Below, piece by piece: positions 26,301 to 34,348 of a stretch of DNA of 64,000 bases (its first letter is position 1; each line of letters begins with the position of its first letter). Under the pieces are notes generated by a model, which was given only the letters and a program-made list of their open reading frames with translations, did not search any database and was not told where the DNA came from. The stretch covers positions 62,001 to 126,000 of the forward strand of contig NZ_CCYH01000004.1 in assembly GCF_000820765.1 (NCBI RefSeq), written 5' to 3'. The stretch comes from Candidatus Soleaferrea massiliensis AP7 (GTDB taxonomy: Bacteria > Bacillota > Clostridia > Oscillospirales > Ruminococcaceae). The position numbers and the translations under genes are program-made.

Positions 26301-27141
26301 ATATACCATCCCGGTCACCGATGCTTCGGCGGCGGTTCCGGTCGTCAGCGCCGATAAGGAAAACGAGTATGTGAACCTTTCGATCGAACAGGCCTGGGCG
26401 GTTCCGGGCGACGCGGTCGTCACGGTCCAGAACAAAGCGGGCAGCACCTATACCTATACGCTGCGCTTCCGCGCGTCACGCACCGATTATCTCAGCGATC
26501 TCGACTGGGTCAGCGCGCGCAGCGACGTGCAGGAACTGTATGGCGACAAGAACGGCGTGCGCCGGGATTATTCCTATGAAGGCCCGCTGGCGCTGAATAT
26601 CAACAATGAAATCCGGCAGTTCAGCAAGGGCATCGGCATGCACGCGAACGCCGAGGCAGTCTATGACCTGGAGGGGCTTGACTACACGACCTTCGAGAGC
26701 TATATCGGCGTCAACGCGGTCAAGGCAAGCACCGATATCCGTCCATCCGTGACCTTTGAAGTCTGGGGCGACGGCGTACTGCTGTATGACAGCGGCATGA
26801 TGGGATATCAGACCCCGGCGAAGTTCATCAGCCTGGACATCACCGGCGTCAGGGAGCTGAAGCTGGTGGTCACCGATGGAAACGGCGACATCAGCGCCGA
26901 CCATGCGAACTGGTGCGACACGCGCCTTGTTTCGGTCGATTCCGCTCCCGCCATCCGACGCGGCGATGTGGACGACAGCGGCAGCGTCGGCGTGGCGGAC
27001 CTTCTGCAGATCAAGCAGATGATCCTGCGCGCAAGCGGCACCGACCGCCAGCACAAAGCGGCGGATGTCAACCGCGACGGTGTGCTCAACATCTTTGACC
27101 TGGTTCTCCTGAAGCTCGACATATTAAAAGGAACGGTCTGA
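23377..27141 (+). CDS. Secreted GH97 glycoside hydrolase with CBM32-like, NPCBM-like and dockerin modules
   Basis: 1254 residues. Signal peptide with likely cleavage after ASA at residue 31. Residues ~40-330 are the GH97 N-terminal beta domain and ~340-545 the catalytic barrel (SGWYGTED, VKMIFYVNHIALEDYD, GVKFGFINYG, NLLSLEGILGDEG). The retaining-enzyme nucleophile position appears as Gly in VKFGF, so an inverting alpha-glucosidase-like mechanism (SusB type) is more likely than alpha-galactosidase. Then a helical linker, an F5/8-type C domain (~738-886), an NPCBM domain (~1036-1186) and a dockerin with two calcium loops (GDVDDSGSVGVADLL and ADVNRDGVLNIFDLV, ~1195-1253). The dockerin implies attachment to a cohesin scaffold not in this window. 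A TTG two codons in (23383) has better ribosome-site spacing and may be the real start. Confidence 0.9.
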   Translation: MILKKISVTAGLLASVIALTSFSFGPYMASAQETSGEGTVSPNGRNSIVFYLDDAGAPTYRVQRDGSTLMEDSTLGFELDAGNGGLLTEGFELLETRTDAVNEQETPVWGFEETLYNHYNETTYCLAEKDGLKRRVNVILRAYDTGVAFRYYFPEQDALSAFKIMNEKSTFQLPAGTKALIHDGWSQGIPVEKDVSQFSSTNMRTPMTFLYENGTAATLHEASLYDYARIQLSAVSGQPGKLVTNIKWAKNTSWPAPSYDPPTGDYVNARTDYYTPWRLLIISDSQIGLLENNSLIYNLNDPCKMEDTSWITAGKTQMCYDMTAAGIKKAIDFAVFQNDQYVLIDSGWYGTEDDRTSDPNKVKPGENYLYSSHEPPSKVYVDFEMEDIMAYAREKGVKMIFYVNHIALEDYDLETLFTTYENWGIAGVKFGFINYGSQYWTNWFKDAVEIAAKHHIAVVAHDEDVSTGFERTYPNLLSLEGILGDEGNVTASDDLKSLFTRSVANNADHTYFTNPGRKSTAFNVALPLFFYSGGQALFWEGANPDTTNEKRNAQLKFWRDMPGSYDEVLPIEGEFGRYATLARRAGDEWFLGSINSDERDLSLAFDFLGEGKYVAEFYASPEDAIETSREVLLSKYIVDSETVYSQHMPLSGGLAIHFYPASDEEIASIPDFMKLTLQQTIDLAKSRLGGAYTTRSKRELTAAIEEAQAVYEDLGATKEQVNEASAALSEKIDALRSANILSDWISQSEMRVVSTSSPGAEGPASNMLDGSENSIWHSYYKWEGSAETVKEKPPHWVIVDLGSEQVVTEVSLINRPEGGHHNGIFLDAEIYTSMDGEAFTLAGTVTWPEATGARSVSIQPTAARYVKVVATRTVNDYGVIAEFNVKASPLSESVGMIARAEYLRPLLPQEMQDALNEEILKVYDFIENGGVKEDEAAAIAPLAAMIAQFEEDMATISGIRIDGVPLMGFALDKEVYTIPVTDASAAVPVVSADKENEYVNLSIEQAWAVPGDAVVTVQNKAGSTYTYTLRFRASRTDYLSDLDWVSARSDVQELYGDKNGVRRDYSYEGPLALNINNEIRQFSKGIGMHANAEAVYDLEGLDYTTFESYIGVNAVKASTDIRPSVTFEVWGDGVLLYDSGMMGYQTPAKFISLDITGVRELKLVVTDGNGDISADHANWCDTRLVSVDSAPAIRRGDVDDSGSVGVADLLQIKQMILRASGTDRQHKAADVNRDGVLNIFDLVLLKLDILKGTV

Positions 27142-27172
27142 AACGTCTGAGCATGCACAGCAATGAACAACG

Positions 27173-27208
27173 GAAAAGGGAGAGTGGCGCAGCCATTCTC
27201 CCTTTTTT
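27173..27208 (+). terminator. Terminator after the GH97 gene
   Basis: AAAAGGGAGAGTGGC and GCCATTCTCCCTTTTTT form a stem with one G-U pair and a T run, 32 bases after the stop. Confidence 0.9.
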
Positions 27209-27266
27209 CGCCGCTGCCATGGCGAAACGATTCACAGAAAGCGGGCACAGGCTTTGGAGGAACACG

Positions 27267-27464
27267 CTATTCTTCTCCAAAGCGTTTCAGCATGCTTTCC
27301 CTATGTACCTTTAAAAGCTCTTCCGGAATATCGACCGTGATGCAGGACAGGCACTGTCCCCGTGTGTCCAGCGCAATCCGCTCCAATATACAGTGGTTTT
27401 CCGCCCAATCGACACAAAACTGATTTTCACAGCATGAACAGCGCTTGTCCGGCAGATGTTTCAT
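27267..27464 (-). CDS. Small cysteine-rich protein
   Basis: 65 residues, started at the ATG at 27464; a GTG three codons upstream (27473) is possible. It has CSCCENQFC ... HCILERIALDTRGQCLSC, six to seven cysteines in a pattern like small zinc or metal-binding proteins (somewhat DUF1540-like), then a short helical tail. No function known. It sits alone and convergent to the GH97 gene. Confidence 0.55.
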   Translation of the reverse strand: MKHLPDKRCSCCENQFCVDWAENHCILERIALDTRGQCLSCITVDIPEELLKVHRESMLKRFGEE

Positions 27465-27570
27465 AATCTTCACGCCTATATCAATGTGGGGAATGTGTAC
27501 CTCTTACATAGGATGATTATATGCCCCATAATATCAATATACAGGTGTTTTTGATAAATGAGGTGAACGT

Positions 27571-27792
27571 ATGATCGTTTTTACAAAGCTTTGGGAGACC
27601 ATGGAGGAAAAGGGCGTTACCACTTATATGCTTCGCGAACAGTACAATGTGGACAGCCGGACCATCCGCCGGCTCAGGGCGAATCAAAATGTCACAACCA
27701 ACACGCTGAACAGGCTCTGCCGGATACTGGACTGCGGCCTTGATCAGATCGCGGGCTATGAACCTGATGTGACGACTGCTGAACAGATATGA
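27571..27792 (+). CDS. Small XRE-like helix-turn-helix protein
   Basis: 73 residues from the ATG at 27571, with GAGGTGAACG upstream. It reads as a single HTH_26-type domain: KLWETMEEKGVTTYMLREQY, then NVDSRTIRRLRANQNVTTNTLNRLCRILDC, then GLDQIAGYEP. Such proteins are found in mobile elements and as free-standing regulators. No nearby operon partner is apparent. Confidence 0.82.
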   Translation: MIVFTKLWETMEEKGVTTYMLREQYNVDSRTIRRLRANQNVTTNTLNRLCRILDCGLDQIAGYEPDVTTAEQI

Positions 27793-27934
27793 CAGGTAGG
27801 CCGGCATGGATTCTGCATGCTTTTCAGGATGGTATCTCCATTCCATCCGTTACGCTGGCGTTATGATATGTATGGAATATCGGTTCCTGATGGAATAATC
27901 CCGCCGGGGAGAAGTTTTCCCCGTGAAAGAGAAT

Positions 27935-27967
27935 GCCCCCGGCCGGCATGCTTACACCGGCCAGGGG
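27935..27967 (-). terminator. Hairpin after the SASP gene
   Basis: CCTGGCCGG and CCGGCCGGG pair (minus strand) about 20 bases after the stop of the spore protein gene, followed by a mixed C/T stretch. Confidence 0.55.
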
Positions 27968-27985
27968 ATTATCAAGCAACTTTAC

Positions 27986-28192
27986 TTATTTGATGGATTC
28001 TTCGTAAGCCTGGATCATCTTTTTGACCATCTGGCCGCCGACGCTTCCTGCCTCACGAGAGGTCAGGTCGCCATTGTAACCCTGCTTCAGGTTCACGCCA
28101 ACTTCGTTAGCAGCTTCCATTTTGAAACGGTCCATTGCTTCTCTAGCCTGAGGAACTACGAGATTGTTACTAGAAGAATTAGAATTAGCCAT
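27986..28192 (-). CDS. Alpha/beta-type small acid-soluble spore protein
   Basis: 68 residues from the ATG at 28192 (AAGGAG upstream). It carries both family signatures: the N-terminal VPQAREAMDRFKMEAANEVGV, which contains the KxExAxE-like germination protease site (here KMEAANEVG), and the C-terminal GDLTSREAGSVGGQMVKKMI. These proteins coat spore DNA, change it to an A-like form and protect it from UV and heat, and are degraded at germination. This is the clearest sign that the organism forms endospores. It should be expressed in the forespore under sigma-G; I could not define the promoter boxes. Confidence 0.95.
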   Translation of the reverse strand: MANSNSSSNNLVVPQAREAMDRFKMEAANEVGVNLKQGYNGDLTSREAGSVGGQMVKKMIQAYEESIK

Positions 28193-28294
28193 TGTAACTT
28201 GCACTCCTTGAATTTCTTTTAAATTTTTTTTCTCGGTTGCGTTTGCTTTATTATTTTGTCACGAGGTTCCTTTAATATTACAGGGAAGTTTTTC

Positions 28295-28837
28295 TTAAAA
28301 ATCCATTTTTTCGACCGAACCCTGCTTCTCACTCAACAGCAGGATGGCGTTCAGTACAAGGATAGAATACAGGTCGGCGTTGGAGATGCGGCGAATCGGA
28401 ATCTCAACAGGCTCGATCATTGTACCCATCAGCGAACGGATGCTGCGCTGCAATGCGACGACGGTGCTTTCACCGGTGTAGCTTGAGACGCTGACAATGT
28501 CTTTCAAAGACAATCCGCAGGTGATGGTGTTCAGTTCATTCTCTTTGATAAAGTCGATCGCCCAATTGTTTTCCGAATTGATAATGGAGACATGCTGCCG
28601 GTTTTTGCAGGGTCTGACATCAAAAGCGCCGGAGTCCTTGAACACGACGATGGTGTGTTCATTTAAGATATCCAGCGGATGGTCGGTTTCATAGATCAGA
28701 AAATCAGCCTGGCTATCGCGCATATCGATGTACTGGTCATTGAGAAAGCTGCAGGAAAATTGCTTCGCAAAATTTTTTTTGAGACAATTGAAGATTTTTT
28801 TATCCTGCAGGTTTCCATATAAGATGATGTTGATCAA
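28295..28837 (-). CDS. Conserved hypothetical cytoplasmic protein
   Basis: 180 residues starting at TTG (28837) as MINIILYGNLQDKKIF; GGAGG lies seven bases before that TTG. The protein has an alternating strand-helix pattern. The C-terminal half contains NTITCGLSLKDIVSVSSYTGESTVVALQRSI and MIEPVEIPIRRIS, which resembles the C-terminal part of a Rossmann-like or Mur-ligase-like domain, but no nucleotide-binding motif is complete. It sits in a sporulation-gene neighbourhood only by position. Function unknown. Confidence 0.65.
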   Translation of the reverse strand: MINIILYGNLQDKKIFNCLKKNFAKQFSCSFLNDQYIDMRDSQADFLIYETDHPLDILNEHTIVVFKDSGAFDVRPCKNRQHVSIINSENNWAIDFIKENELNTITCGLSLKDIVSVSSYTGESTVVALQRSIRSLMGTMIEPVEIPIRRISNADLYSILVLNAILLLSEKQGSVEKMDF

Positions 28838-29210
28838 AAGAACGCCTCCAAAACGCAAGGTATTTTGATGGATAGATACGGATAGTATTTGTTTTTATTT
28901 GGTAAATATGAATGCTTGAAAAAATTTACGGAAGTATTGATACAAAAATCTACGAATTGGACCGGCTGATACAACAGATTGATTTTCAAAAATCTGTTGA
29001 TGTACAACGATTTGGCGGTATGAGAAATAGGAGGATGTCACGGCATCGGCGGTTTTATATTGATACAGCGAAGCTGACTGAAACGAAATGCGGTCAATTA
29101 CCGGGATATTGTTGTCAGAGAGGACAATGGCACTCCAGTCTGGGGATGTTATCAAGCGGAAAAATGGAAAAGGCGTACAGGTATTTACCTGTACGCCCTT
29201 TCAGCCTGTC

Positions 29211-29252
29211 AAAGAACCCGTGATTGGCATGAGCCAAACACGGGTTCTTTTG
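29211..29252 (+). terminator. Rho-independent terminator without a known upstream gene
   Basis: AAAGAACCCGTG and CACGGGTTCTTT form the outer stem, TTGGC/GCCAA an inner stem, and TTGTGTTTTAT follows. Confidence 0.75.
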
Positions 29253-29328
29253 TGTTTTATCGTCCAAACGCCGGAAAATATAATGGAAAAGATCGAGACC
29301 GCCTGATAACAGAAAATATGTTATTGAA

Positions 29329-29368
29329 AAGGCTGTAAAACCCACATGCATCAGGGTTTTACAGCCTT
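29329..29368 (-). terminator. Terminator of the tRNA-Arg gene
   Basis: Perfect 15-bp stem AAGGCTGTAAAACCC/GGGTTTTACAGCCTT, starting 5 bases after the tRNA 3' end on the minus strand, with TTTTC after it. Confidence 0.85.
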
Positions 29369-29373
29369 GTTCC

Positions 29374-29450
29374 TGGCGCGCCTAAGATGATTCGAACATC
29401 CGACCTACCGCTTAGGAGGCGGTCGCTCTATCCTGCTGAGCTATAGGCGC
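29374..29450 (-). tRNA. tRNA-Arg (anticodon CCT)
   Basis: Minus-strand cloverleaf with acceptor arms GCGCCTA/TAGGCGC, D-arm AGCTCAGCAGGATAGAGC, anticodon loop CTCCTAA on an ACCGC/GCGGT stem, T-loop GTTCGAATC, and encoded CCA at 29374-29376. It reads AGG codons. Confidence 0.95.
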
Positions 29451-30153
29451 ACAATGCACATACCGAACCTGTTTTCCGCAAATTTCCGACCGGACAGGAC
29501 AAAGACAGACACGATATGCGAACTCTATATATTCTACTATGAATTGAGGAATCTGTCAACTCCAAACAAGAATTTCTTATCACTTTGCCATACCATTGAT
29601 GTGCGGTAAAGAAGAAAAAGGGGCAGCAATAAACACTATCGGAATGATAGCTGAGCGGCTCCATTAAAACGGAACGACGGGAACCGCTCAGGCGTTTTTA
29701 CATAGGACGAAGAAGCGATGCTTTTTTGGTAAGCTGCAGCAAAGGATTTTCTGAAAATATAGCTCCCACTGATATATCAGCCGATATGATATCGCTTCCC
29801 AGAGTAAGCTCGGCGGAGAACGCACCATTCTATGGCTGGCTGTTTCCATGAACGCAACAGCTATTCTAATCAGTATGCGCAGACTGGATGAAAACTTGGT
29901 TTCGATAGAAATCGCCGCAATGCAAACGCCAAATCTGCAATTTGATGGATATGTTTTTTTCAACGCGTTACATTTATTTTATTTTCAAAAGCGCATTTTA
30001 CACTAAAATGGTTGTTAAACGCCGGTTTTCATTGACTTTTTAACCAAATTATAATAGAATACAAACTGTAGTTGTGCGCTTTATGAATAGGGGAATCAAT
30101 AAATCCAATCCCCCCTATTTTTAAAAATGATACAATCATAAGGAGGAAGAAAA
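29451..30153. other. Long A/T-richer gap before the SipW-type protein gene
   Basis: No supported gene. Short frames at 29428-29664 and 29688-29963 overlap the tRNA or lack ribosome sites. The promoter at 30032-30060 lies at the right end. Confidence 0.5.
30032..30060 (+). promoter_or_regulatory. Promoter of the SipW-type beta-helix protein gene
   Basis: TTGACT (30032-30037), 17-base spacer, TAGAAT (30055-30060). An alternative -10 TATAAT overlaps at 30050-30055 but lacks a spaced -35. Confidence 0.55.
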
Positions 30154-31938
30154 ATGGAAAATTCAAGCACCAATACCAAACGGTCATTGATTGCGACCGG
30201 GCTGTCACTGCTGCTCTGCATCGCAATGCTGATCGGCACCACCCTTGCCTGGTTCAGCGATACCGTATCCAACAAGGGCAACCGTATTCAGGCAGGCAAC
30301 CTTCAGATTGAGATGTACAAATACACCGGTCCTCAAGGCGAGCAGGCAAAATTGGGAGAAAATTGGACGCCAATTGACAATGAGACAAAGGATGACTTCA
30401 TTTTTGGCGAGGATTTCAAAACCTGGGAACCCGGCATGGAGAAGACGATTTACCTTGCCGTGAAAAATGCAGGCACACTGAATCTGAAGTACAATCTGGA
30501 TTTGACGGTAAACGAAAACAACCTGGCGGATGCGCTTTTGTTCGGCGCCGCAAGCTCGAAGGATACCGCGGCGGGACTTTCGGCTCCGGCGGCAGCGGCT
30601 GTTTCTTCGGTCATCGAGGATGGCAGAATCGCGGCTGTGCCCAATGGACAGCTGGATGAGTCTGAGGTGGAATACATCGCTTTGACCATTAAATTCGGCG
30701 AATCTGCCGGCAATACCTATCAGAACGCCCTGCTGGATCTGGATGTCATTTTGACCGCTACGCAGATGAACGGTGAAATCACAAAAGCTTACGAGCAGAG
30801 CGACATCGAACGGGCTGCTGTGAATTCGACGATCATTCTCATGAAGGATATCACGCTTGACAGTGACGTAACCCTTGGCGCGGTGAACCTCGACACCGGC
30901 GCATATGAGCTGAATCTGGGCAGCCATTCCCTGATCTTTGCGGATACCCAGAACTACACGACCGTCGATGTTGTCGGTAAATTCACCAGCGGTACCATCG
31001 TGCTGGACAACGCAAAAGGGCACTTCAATCTCACCGGTCTTCCGGGTACGGATGCGGACCTCAATATTCAGGATACCGACGCCCATTCAGCTTATATTTC
31101 CGGCACCTGGGGCAACATCACGGCGAACACCGGCGGCGCATATGAAGGTACCAACAGCAGCAAAGCGGACAGCGCCAAAGCAAATGTCATCATCCGCGCG
31201 GATGCCGTTGTTCAGGACGTCACCGCCAACGGCGGCGGCAGCATGTCCTATGAACAGGGCGCGGATATCCAGGGCACGGTAACAGGAAATCTCAACAGCA
31301 CGGACGGATATCCGTTTGACGCCATCTTCCTGAATCCGGGCGACAATTTGGCGACAAAGCTGAACGCGAGCAATGCGCCGGACGGCTCCGTTATTTATTT
31401 GAGAGAGGGAACCTACAATGTAGGGGCGACGATTTCCATTTCTACCAGCATTACCGTCATAGGCGAAGGCAATGTGGTGATTCAGAAGCAGAGCGGCTAC
31501 AGCGATGGAAATCGGCATGTGATCAACTGCACAAGCTCCGTTCCCGGCCGAGAGAACAGAATCAAGGTTGTTTTCAAGAACATCACAGTTGACGGCGGTC
31601 GTTTTATGTCTTCGGGTAACAAGACCACTGCGGGCATTCAGTCGATCAGAAATGCAGCGGTCTATCTCTATGATGTGAAGGTTCTCAACTGTACAGCCGG
31701 CGCTCTGCTCATAAACGCAAAGAACACCTTATCGGACAACTCATTGACCGATGCGTACATCTTCGCGGATGGTTTGTACACTGACAGTGGATATTTCGCC
31801 GCTGTCGACGGGGCAAAAGGCACTGGTACCAATGCCTATTTCTACTACAATAATTGGACGAGGAAGGAAACTCTTGCGAGCATGTCTGTTACCAAGGTAG
31901 AAGCACCTGCAGAAGCGTGGCCGAATCCGTGGGCTTGA
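30154..31938 (+). CDS. SipW-type signal-peptide secreted protein with TasA-like N-terminus and beta-helix C-terminus
   Basis: 594 residues; AGGAGG nine bases before the ATG. The N-terminus LLLCIAMLIGTTLAWFSDTVSNKGNRIQAG is the SipW-cleaved signal class seen in TasA and camelysin-like proteins (hydrophobic helix, Ala-Trp-Phe-Ser-Asp, then a beta strand). Residues ~35-220 look like a TasA-type beta sandwich (EPGMEKTIYLAVKNAGTLNLKYNLDL). Residues ~235-590 contain repeated strands such as DGSVIYLREGTYNVGATISIS and NITVDGGRF, typical of right-handed beta-helix surface proteins. The matching signal peptidase is at 48760-49515, with two further candidate substrates beside it. Likely a surface or matrix component. 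Confidence 0.8.
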   Translation: MENSSTNTKRSLIATGLSLLLCIAMLIGTTLAWFSDTVSNKGNRIQAGNLQIEMYKYTGPQGEQAKLGENWTPIDNETKDDFIFGEDFKTWEPGMEKTIYLAVKNAGTLNLKYNLDLTVNENNLADALLFGAASSKDTAAGLSAPAAAAVSSVIEDGRIAAVPNGQLDESEVEYIALTIKFGESAGNTYQNALLDLDVILTATQMNGEITKAYEQSDIERAAVNSTIILMKDITLDSDVTLGAVNLDTGAYELNLGSHSLIFADTQNYTTVDVVGKFTSGTIVLDNAKGHFNLTGLPGTDADLNIQDTDAHSAYISGTWGNITANTGGAYEGTNSSKADSAKANVIIRADAVVQDVTANGGGSMSYEQGADIQGTVTGNLNSTDGYPFDAIFLNPGDNLATKLNASNAPDGSVIYLREGTYNVGATISISTSITVIGEGNVVIQKQSGYSDGNRHVINCTSSVPGRENRIKVVFKNITVDGGRFMSSGNKTTAGIQSIRNAAVYLYDVKVLNCTAGALLINAKNTLSDNSLTDAYIFADGLYTDSGYFAAVDGAKGTGTNAYFYYNNWTRKETLASMSVTKVEAPAEAWPNPWA

Positions 31939-32259
31939 CCATTTTCCTCTTCCACAACGGAAGATGATCAAAATTCTACAAGCCTAAATGATTCCATTAA
32001 ACGGTAAGTTTGATTCATATTGTCATGAAAACGAAAAGCAAGCTCCGGCAATACAGTTGGAGCTTGCTTTTCTTATGCCCGTTTTATACGAAATATCATG
32101 CTCATACAATTTATTATGTAGCATTCGTTTTCAATAATCTTTGAGAAAATCCATATTCAATCGCAGATATGCTGGAATGAAGGGTCGCAGTGCCTTTGAG
32201 CTTTCTGTATATTGAGAAAAATCATCGTAAAAGAACAATGGTTGCCCGGCATCCTGTTT
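31939..32259. other. Gap with the terminator of the beta-helix protein gene
   Basis: The hairpin at 32035-32075 is the only clear element; no gene is seen in the rest. Confidence 0.6.
32035..32075 (+). terminator. Rho-independent terminator after the SipW-type protein gene
   Basis: AAAAGCAAGCTCC and GGAGCTTGCTTTT form a perfect 13-bp stem followed by T-rich sequence. Confidence 0.9.
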
Positions 32260-32523
32260 TCAGCGAACCGAAGCTATCTGCGATACCTGCGGGCTTTCCG
32301 GATTGGACGATCCGGCCTGTCCTCCATCAAGCGGCGGCAGCTGCAGAAGGCCGCAGAACAGCAGGATCGTCAGAACGATCAGTGCCGCCGCCCCGATCAG
32401 CGCCAGCACCCGCACCAGCGGATGACGGGGCGTCAGTTCTACCTCTCTTTCCAGAGACGCTTTCGTCTCCGCTTCCGGATGGGTCTGTTCGTTGTAATCC
32501 TCATGAGACATCTGTGCCATCAT
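32260..32523 (-). CDS. Small single-pass membrane protein
   Basis: 87 residues from the ATG at 32523 (AAGGAGAAAT upstream; an adjacent ATG at 32520 is equally possible). A polar, acidic N-terminal half (MSHEDYNEQTHPEAETKASLEREVEL) is followed by one membrane helix (VRVLALIGAAALIVLTILLF, ~residues 45-65) and a short outer tail. It is read 103 bases after the start-proximal large gene 32627-34144 ends and may be its operon partner. Function unknown. Confidence 0.65.
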   Translation of the reverse strand: MMAQMSHEDYNEQTHPEAETKASLEREVELTPRHPLVRVLALIGAAALIVLTILLFCGLLQLPPLDGGQAGSSNPESPQVSQIASVR

Positions 32524-32626
32524 ATTTCTCCTTCCAGTTCTGAACCGGTATTCTCCAAAGCCTATACGCTTCTGTTTTCCAAATCCGATACTTTCCCAAT
32601 GGTTGTTCTGCCGCACAGTAAGGGGG

Positions 32627-34144
32627 CTACCGCTTGGATGCTTTCAGTGCATTCATCTTCTCCTCCAGTGACTGCTGCTGCACGGTCAGACCATGGATGC
32701 TTTCGGTGATATCCTCTGTGCCGATCAGCGGGATGCTGCCGCGGAAGCCGGAAGCATACTGATCCAGCGCGCTTTTTAAGGCGCTCATAAACCGTTCCTG
32801 CTCTTTTTTCAGGTTGTGCATCAGCGTATCGGTGATGCTGCTGGAAAGCAGCGCATACATGCGCCGACGGAAGCCGTTGCCGCGTTTTTGGAAGGAAAAT
32901 TTCTGGGTGCGGTACTCGACCTGACGCACGCCCTCAAAGATGTTGGCCACATTCCATTTGACGACCGAAACCGCGGCACGTACTTTTCCATAGTCGTTCT
33001 GGGCGCAGAGAATACGGTTGATCTCCTGCAGATAGGCCGCGATGTCCGGGTACAGCGCGGTATAGACATCCACGCGGATGGACTGCATGTCGTGCAGCCG
33101 CATACCGTTCTGCAGCTTGAGCCGGCAGCTCGCCGCAAGATTTGCCAGCCCCTTCTCCTTGACGGCAAAAAACTCGACCCTTTCGGTGAAGGTGCGGTAA
33201 AGCTCCCTGGACACCCGTTCGGCCGACGAGATGCGGTCCTGCCGGGAGTGGTTTGTCCGTTCCAGCATCTCGGCCATCTGCCGCTTGCGTTCGATCAGCT
33301 GACGGTTGCGGCCGGCCATGCCGTCCAGCAATGCGCAGCGGCGGGAGACGCGCAGCCGTGAAAAAAACTGCTGCGTCCTCGCCGACATTTCCTGCATGAG
33401 ACGCTCCATCGCGCGTTCATCCGGCCTGCGCAGACCGCCGGCAAACACAAAGATGCTTTCATCAAACGGCGGATAGGGGGAGGTGAGCGGCTGCAGGTTG
33501 TCCCGGATGCTTTGCTTCTGTTTGGATTCCGCATCCGGCACGGCGAACAGATAATTGCTGTAGAAGCTGCGTCTCAAAAGGCTGTGCAGCTTGCGCAGCT
33601 GCCAGATACGGCCGCGCTTTCCGTCGCTGCCCGCGTCGGACGGATTGGTCAGCGCCAGCAGCGGCGGGATGCAGATCATCGACAGGTCGGCCGACAGCAT
33701 ATCGTTGGTGAAGGCCGTATCGTTAGAAGTGGCCGAGAGCGGCGCTGGAAGCACAATGTTTACACGCGCGGGGAGGTTCTCAATCGGCAGGCCGATCAAA
33801 ACGGTCTCGAGCGGATGCTCCTCAGATATTTCAATGAGACTGTCCTTGGCAAGCAGATAATCGCCCAGCTCCTCAAAGGTGCAGTTGCGGTTTTTGCCGT
33901 CCCGAAAGAAAAGCTGTACCACCGGGCGTTCGCTGCGGTACAGGACCACGCGCGCATACAATTCGGACACAAACTGCGCGGGATACCATTCGGAAGCAAA
34001 CAATCGGCGCAGCAGTGAAAAACGATCCTCGTTGTGGATACAGCAGAGTGTCAGCTGATAATAATCCCGCTCTGCGCAGGCGGATGCATATTCATACTGT
34101 TTGATAAGGTGATAAAGATGATTCCCGGTCAGCGCTGCAGACAT
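32627..34144 (-). CDS. Large helical protein, possibly a degenerate dynamin-superfamily member
   Basis: 505 residues from the ATG at 34144 (GGAGG eight bases upstream). No known domain is certain. Residues ~105-175 (LIGLPIENLPARVNIVLPAPLSATSND, then FTNDMLSADLSMICIPPLLALT) have the spacing of the G3 region of dynamin-like GTPases, in which a strand and Asp-x-Pro-Gly are followed by a helix and a hydrophobic strand; here Asp-x-Pro-Gly reads LPAP and there is no P-loop. The rest (~240-505) is long amphipathic helices with many Arg and Gln, like a dynamin stalk. If right, this is a non-hydrolysing relative; it could also be an unrelated helical protein. Pairs with the small membrane protein at 32260. 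Confidence 0.6.
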   Translation of the reverse strand: MSAALTGNHLYHLIKQYEYASACAERDYYQLTLCCIHNEDRFSLLRRLFASEWYPAQFVSELYARVVLYRSERPVVQLFFRDGKNRNCTFEELGDYLLAKDSLIEISEEHPLETVLIGLPIENLPARVNIVLPAPLSATSNDTAFTNDMLSADLSMICIPPLLALTNPSDAGSDGKRGRIWQLRKLHSLLRRSFYSNYLFAVPDAESKQKQSIRDNLQPLTSPYPPFDESIFVFAGGLRRPDERAMERLMQEMSARTQQFFSRLRVSRRCALLDGMAGRNRQLIERKRQMAEMLERTNHSRQDRISSAERVSRELYRTFTERVEFFAVKEKGLANLAASCRLKLQNGMRLHDMQSIRVDVYTALYPDIAAYLQEINRILCAQNDYGKVRAAVSVVKWNVANIFEGVRQVEYRTQKFSFQKRGNGFRRRMYALLSSSITDTLMHNLKKEQERFMSALKSALDQYASGFRGSIPLIGTEDITESIHGLTVQQQSLEEKMNALKASKR

Positions 34145-34291
34145 GTCCGAAACCTCCTTGATGCCCATTGTTGGAAAAAGATTTCAATTTCTCTCCATTA
34201 TACAGCTATTATAACGCAAATGGAATCGAAAAGCTTCTGATTTTTATAAATTTTTATCAGAAGTATGCGGTCTGCCGCGTCAAAAAAGTTG

Positions 34292-34320
34292 TTGACAAAA
34301 TTCAGCGTTTATTATATAAT
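34292..34320 (+). promoter_or_regulatory. Promoter of tRNA-Pro
   Basis: TTGACA (34292-34297), 17-base spacer, TATAAT (34315-34320); both hexamers are perfect consensus, 28 bases before the tRNA. Confidence 0.9.
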
Positions 34321-34348
34321 AATATTCACGTTACCAAGAGACTGTCAT

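Larger units (their letters stand above)
28838..29373. other. Gap with tandem hairpins and no supported gene
   Basis: Hairpins at about 29169-29200 (AAAGGCGTACAGGT and ACCTGTACGCCCTT, one mismatch) and 29211-29252 follow each other with no supported gene reading into them. Open frames here on either strand have no ribosome sites. A short untranslated RNA ending at the second hairpin is possible. Confidence 0.45.

Noticed and set aside
28895-29155. 86-codon minus-strand frame upstream of the 28295-28837 gene
   Set aside because: Starts at an unsupported TTG with no ribosome site and shows no homology that I can recognise.
29688-29963. 91-codon minus-strand frame before the SipW-type protein gene
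   Set aside because: No ribosome site or motif; both strands are open by chance. A plus-strand frame beginning at 29849 was rejected for the same reason.
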